Positions 60,907-64,000 of a stretch of 64,000 bases of DNA are shown here, piece by piece. How positions within the stretch are numbered: position 1 is the first letter of the stretch; each line of letters starts with the position of its first letter. The DNA is from Bacteroidota bacterium (GTDB taxonomy: Bacteria > Bacteroidota > Ignavibacteria > Kryptoniales > JAKASW01). Below the pieces are notes generated by a model. The model was not told the DNA's origin, searched no databases, and worked only from the letters and a program-made list of their open reading frames with translations. A program made the translations under genes and the position numbers. The DNA is taken from the NCBI GenBank assembly GCA_023381615.1, contig JAMCQL010000032.1, forward strand, positions 47,618 to 111,617, in the 5' to 3' direction.

Positions 60907-61929
60907 CTATTTATGACCAATGAAGACATTAACAAGCACAGTTACAAAGAGCGCGGTGAGAGAAATACCGACGAATGAGCTGAAGATATAGAGAACTTGG
61001 AAAAGGATGTTCATGGTGTTCACGGTGTCAGCCTTTGCGCCAAAAGTGAATAAAGCGCCACTAGTTAACAAAAGGGCATCTCGAATTCCCATTTGCGATG
61101 TGAAAACGCTCAGCGCCAGAAGAAAGTAGAGCATCATTGTTGCTATGACTCGTGATGGTCGCAGACCGTAGCCAGATATTAGTTCAAAAACAAATCCTGC
61201 AACTTTGTCACGGAATTTCTGGGTGTTATATCGAGTATAGCATTGCAATTGGAGGAAGCGGTACTCACGTGCAATTGCGTCGGCGCCTCCAGAGGCATAC
61301 CCATCACTGATTTGTTTGTATAACTCTGATTTGTCAATGTCGCGTAATTGTAAGTCTATGTTGTAGTGACTTGGCTTGGGCAAAAAGCCAGAGAACTCAG
61401 TTCTTGAATCAAACAGGCAATCATAAAAAATGTTGTTGGGGATAAATGTATTCTTGAAAATAGTTTCCGAAAAAGAGCAATTTGTGAATGTGTCTTCTTC
61501 AACGAAATCACAATTGATAAATGTGACCTTCTCAAATGTAGCAGCGTAACAATGATTGAACGAGAAAGTACAGTTCTCAAAAATGCAATCGTAGAACCTT
61601 GTGAAGGACATTTTGCAATAGAAGAACGCATTGATAAACTTTGAGTATTCAAACTCAGCGAAAGAAAAAATAATTGCTTGGAAGTTTTCGCCTCTAGGGA
61701 AGTTTATATTCTCGTTTGAAATTTGAAAACCTCTTAGGTCTGTTTCGCTTTTCAAGAAGCCTAGACGTTTTGCTTCAAAGTCACGTTCTAAGAAGTGTTC
61801 GCCAGCACCTTCCCTAATCATCGACATTATTTTATCATGCAATTGTCTACCTTCATCGCTTTCCCATCGTGTTCTATATTTCCAATTGTCGGGAGAATTT
61901 TGCGGCAGAAGATGTATTGAGGTGAACAT
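60907..61929 (-). CDS. Pentapeptide-repeat-like protein with membrane channel-like C-terminus
   Basis: 340 residues. The middle (about 65-185) has many aromatic-spaced repeats resembling pentapeptide repeats (FRGENF, FYCKMSFTRFYDCIFENCTF, TFINCDFVEEDTFTNCSF). From about 250 there are two strong hydrophobic segments (VIATMMLYFLLALSVFT, LFQVLYIFSSFVGISLTALFVTVLV) with a short loop between, as in potassium-channel-type ends. Function unknown; inner-membrane location inferred. It shares the cassette with the gene to its right. Confidence 0.65.
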   Translation of the reverse strand: MFTSIHLLPQNSPDNWKYRTRWESDEGRQLHDKIMSMIREGAGEHFLERDFEAKRLGFLKSETDLRGFQISNENINFPRGENFQAIIFSFAEFEYSKFINAFFYCKMSFTRFYDCIFENCTFSFNHCYAATFEKVTFINCDFVEEDTFTNCSFSETIFKNTFIPNNIFYDCLFDSRTEFSGFLPKPSHYNIDLQLRDIDKSELYKQISDGYASGGADAIAREYRFLQLQCYTRYNTQKFRDKVAGFVFELISGYGLRPSRVIATMMLYFLLALSVFTSQMGIRDALLLTSGALFTFGAKADTVNTMNILFQVLYIFSSFVGISLTALFVTVLVNVFIGHK

Positions 61930-62001
61930 ACCTAGCCCTTCCTTTAAAGAAGTTGCACAAAAAGCCTTGTGTTGAATAGGCTATTTAAACCGCACGAGTT
62001 T

Positions 62002-62877
62002 CTAAATCTCACGGTGCTCAACCTTGAAATATTTTTGCGCGATAGAATCGGGCCAATTAATCGCAAGTTCCGGCAAGTCTGGGTGACCCGCATCCTTCCA
62101 GCCGAATTTCTTGCGCTGCTCCTTCCTACGAATTGCCCTGCGCCTCATAATTCTATCACTTGAACCACTCTGCCAAGTTGGCGACCAATACAAAACGAAC
62201 TCCGTGTAAGGAATTGTTGCGAGAGTCAGATGCACTCGACCTATCATTGGATCACTTACTTCTTTCATTGGCTTCGGACATTTCTCCTTCGTCTCATTCC
62301 ACCATCTGTCTGGCACTACAAGTCCCAGATTGTAACCATCATGACCATATTTCATAAAGAATTCTACACTATGCGCAAACTTTAACGTGTCAACAAATTC
62401 GGTCGTACGATTATTCTTAGGCACAACCTTAATTGGTTCGATGACTCCATTGAGATCGATCTCAGTAACAAACGCTCGCTTAGCATTCAGATAAATTAGC
62501 GAGTCCAATGAGTTCTCGGACTGATGGACAACCGTGAGGTATATGATACCGTAATGGAGCATCTGGTTATAGACGGAAGGGTTTTCAAATGATTTCTTTA
62601 TCGCTTGCCACTCCTCTGGCTTATTAAGGAGCTGGAAATCGGTCAACAGCGGAATCCAGTCGGGGGTTACGCAAATATCATACGGACGGAATCTGAAAGC
62701 TTTAGGTCGATACAATTCGCGCGCGCACCACGCGATTAACAGGGCAAGCGCGATGCTCTGCTTCATAGAAAATCCCGCAACTTGCGCAAATATTACGTAG
62801 AAAAGCACTGCAATGGAAAAGTAATCAAAATTATCCTGAACCCATTTGGCTGACGTTTGAATCCATTTCATTTGCAT
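62002..62877 (-). CDS. Hypothetical membrane protein
   Basis: 291 residues. A hydrophobic segment near the N-terminus (YFSIAVLFYVIFAQVAGF, then SIALALLIAWC) suggests one or two membrane helices, followed by a soluble domain (HSVEFFMKYGHDGYNLGLVVPDRWWNETKE) and a basic tail (RIMRRRAIRRKEQRKKFG). No family recognised. It precedes the pentapeptide-repeat gene in the same cassette with 72 bases between and no attC site. Confidence 0.65.
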   Translation of the reverse strand: MQMKWIQTSAKWVQDNFDYFSIAVLFYVIFAQVAGFSMKQSIALALLIAWCARELYRPKAFRFRPYDICVTPDWIPLLTDFQLLNKPEEWQAIKKSFENPSVYNQMLHYGIIYLTVVHQSENSLDSLIYLNAKRAFVTEIDLNGVIEPIKVVPKNNRTTEFVDTLKFAHSVEFFMKYGHDGYNLGLVVPDRWWNETKEKCPKPMKEVSDPMIGRVHLTLATIPYTEFVLYWSPTWQSGSSDRIMRRRAIRRKEQRKKFGWKDAGHPDLPELAINWPDSIAQKYFKVEHREI

Positions 62878-62941
62878 GGTCGGTTACCTTTTGGTGTTGA
62901 TGTGGTGACTCATTCACATCTATTCTCTTCTGAATAGTAGT

Positions 62942-63073
62942 GCCTAACGTACTGCCGCATCACGCCGTGCCGCCGTTCCATGATATATAAAATGACGGCG
63001 GCATGGAGCGATCCATGATAGCCTGTCCCGACATGCTTTAAGTTGGGAAGCGTCGTGATGCGGCTTGTTATGT
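62942..63073 (-). repeat. attC site, 132 bp, divergent
   Basis: GCCTAACGTA to GTTATGT. Outer arms CTGCCGCATCACG / CGTGATGCGGC; inner arms GCCGCCGTTCCATG / CATGGAGC region; the common-family sequence is not kept, but the overall layout is. Confidence 0.85.
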
Positions 63074-63099
63074 GCTACGCTGCCGATTGCTTTTCTTCA

Positions 63100-63741
63100 T
63101 TAGTTATAACCTAATCCAATTTTTATACTCAGTCCGAAAAACAAATCGCGAAGATGAGAATGTTCTGTAACAATTGTGGCTGGGGGACCAAATTTATAGC
63201 TCTGCGTAATAAACGTACCATCAATGGGCAACAAAATTTTGATTTCAGGTTCGAATAAGAAAATTCCTCCGAACCTCCTATTTGCCCCAACGAACAGACT
63301 GGTATAATGCGTAGAACCCGAACCGTTTCCCTGCCCCCAACCATGTATTCCTCCAATCTCAATTCGGTATTTACCAATCCAAGTACCTCCATAGAGGGAG
63401 ATAAATCGATAATCAGTGGTGCCGTCAGCACTCAAAATTCCTTCGTTGTCTGACAGACCAGTTATTATTCCTCCCATGAATACAGGCTTCACCCGAACCT
63501 CGCCGCCCATTCCAATTCCAAACCCTCCTGTAGAGTTGGAATTAAAATGGAGACCGAAGACATCTAGGCTTAGAAAAAGATCTGCTCCGAGAGGCGTGTG
63601 CGTCTTGAATGCAGTCGTATCATACCCACTATGGCTCATGTTACCTCTAAACAAGCCCGGGAGAGGTTCCTGGGCAACTACGTTTTCGATGCTGGACGCA
63701 CAAACGACGAAAACGAACGAAAGAAAAATTCTATGTTTCAT
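63100..63741 (-). CDS. Hypothetical outer-membrane beta-barrel-like protein
   Basis: 213 residues from ATG 63741, which starts a signal peptide (MKHRIFLSFVFVVCASSIENVVAQ); the frame upstream to 63870 is open but has no signal. The mature part alternates hydrophobic and polar residues with many Gly and aromatic pairs (FGIGMGGEVRVKPVFMGG, FGLSIKIGLGYN), ending in an aromatic-rich strand as in small outer-membrane barrels. No family recognised. Confidence 0.65.
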   Translation of the reverse strand: MKHRIFLSFVFVVCASSIENVVAQEPLPGLFRGNMSHSGYDTTAFKTHTPLGADLFLSLDVFGLHFNSNSTGGFGIGMGGEVRVKPVFMGGIITGLSDNEGILSADGTTDYRFISLYGGTWIGKYRIEIGGIHGWGQGNGSGSTHYTSLFVGANRRFGGIFLFEPEIKILLPIDGTFITQSYKFGPPATIVTEHSHLRDLFFGLSIKIGLGYN

Positions 63742-63763
63742 AGGTCTTCCTTTATCTTTTGAA

Positions 63764-63931
63764 CTAGTAAATATCCTGAATTTGTCCCGTCGGTGTTGTT
63801 GAAACAAGCATCCAACACAAGACTGCACCTTGAGTATTGGGATCAACAGGTCCAGTGTATCGACTGCCATTCCATGTCATGAGGGCAGATGAGGTGTCGT
63901 ATCTGCCTGAGCTGTGCCAGTTCAAGAGATG
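63764..63931 (-). other. Short open frame of unclear status at the right edge
   Basis: 55 codons ending at TAG (63764-63766), without an in-frame stop for that length, read ALMTWNGSRYTGPVDPNTQG to TTPTGQIQDIY. The residue composition resembles a secreted-protein tail. The first ATG is at 63880, leaving 38 codons. It may be the remains of a gene. Bases 63932-64000 show nothing else clear. Confidence 0.25.
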
Positions 63932-64000
63932 TCATGGTCACTCTCTGCCAGCGTTGGGAAGCCCGCCAGAGTACGGCAAAGACCAAACTCAAGGCTCCTT

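Larger units (their letters stand above)
40416..64000 (-). mobile_element. Integron gene-cassette array (attC cluster), distal end to right edge
   Basis: Fourteen attC-like palindromes (40416 being a decayed fifteenth) alternate with one- or two-gene cassettes. The + strand of each runs from an N-TAACGTC end to a GTTANNN end. Read on the minus strand, they give RYYYAACAA-type starts and ACGTTANNN-type ends, the layout expected of attC sites carried behind minus-strand genes. Fifteen of the intact or broken cassette units read on the minus strand and one toxin-antitoxin unit is reversed. No integrase gene occurs in the window; by orientation it should lie beyond 64000, unless this is an integrase-less cluster. 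Confidence 0.87.

Noticed and set aside
40416..64000. Integron integrase gene
   Set aside because: No frame in the window has the tyrosine-recombinase box II Arg/His-Arg-Tyr pattern or an attI-like site. The integrase is inferred to lie outside.
40416..64000. CRISPR array, because of regularly placed similar repeats
   Set aside because: Repeats are 94-201 bp, palindromic, far apart, and separated by genes, not short spacers.
1..64000. tRNA and rRNA genes
   Set aside because: I found no cloverleaf with a GTTCRAnYC arm and no rRNA blocks; a tRNAscan search would settle it.

Overview
The window suggests a free-living bacterium of the Bacteroidota/Chlorobiota/Ignavibacteriota neighbourhood. Three large secreted proteins end in a type IX secretion (T9SS) sorting domain with the NYPNPFNPST signature. 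Ribosome binding sites are AG-rich, and many starts are TTG or GTG. Phylum level is inference; nothing here fixes genus or species.

Positions 1-39600 are compact chromosomal core, mostly on the + strand, in chains of genes joined by ATGA-type overlaps. In order: a Nif3-like protein, a zinc-ribbon coiled-coil protein, RNase HI and the RNase P RNA; recJ-yebC-ruvC-ruvA (recombination and repair); alr, a mannose-1-phosphate guanylyltransferase and an RlpA-like lipoprotein (envelope); a large T9SS-sorted amidase; an EamA transporter and a TrmH-type methylase; the three-gene AmmeMemoRadiSam operon; a DUF2520 reductase-like protein, a sugar nucleotidyltransferase and a crotonase; mnmA and a lone receiver domain. 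A three-gene minus-strand operon follows (histidine kinase, macro domain, methyltransferase), then a TPR lipoprotein, pyrK-pyrD, folC, rho, a thiolase/3-hydroxyacyl-CoA dehydrogenase/acyl-CoA dehydrogenase operon, a GH20 glycosidase, an acyl-CoA ligase and a PaaI-type thioesterase. With the crotonase, these supply a full beta-oxidation set. Small palindromic elements are scattered through this half, two of them inside reading frames (ruvC and the kinase gene).

Positions of about 40400 to the right edge are a different kind of DNA: an integron cassette array. Fourteen attC-like recombination sites (plus one decayed) of 94-201 bp separate one- or two-gene cassettes. Each site is a large imperfect palindrome whose + strand runs from (G/A)CNTAACGTC to GTTANNN. 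Nearly all cassette genes, and the sites themselves, point to the minus strand, so the integrase and attI should lie to the right of base 64000; no integrase gene is visible here. Nine sites (48459-60860) are close relatives whose stems differ by compensatory changes, and they share a second small hairpin with an AT-rich loop.

The cargo falls into three groups. Stability and defence: a HigBA pair, two RelE-type pairs, a MazF remnant, a cytosine/adenine methyltransferase with a severed restriction enzyme, a methyltransferase-GHKL ATPase pair and a DUF2726 nuclease-like protein. Secreted proteins: a beta-propeller and a GH71/99-like protein with T9SS tails, a trypsin-like protease, an S41-type lipoprotein and a zincin-like protein. 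Unknown membrane and soluble proteins make up the rest. The array is the most unusual part of the window.
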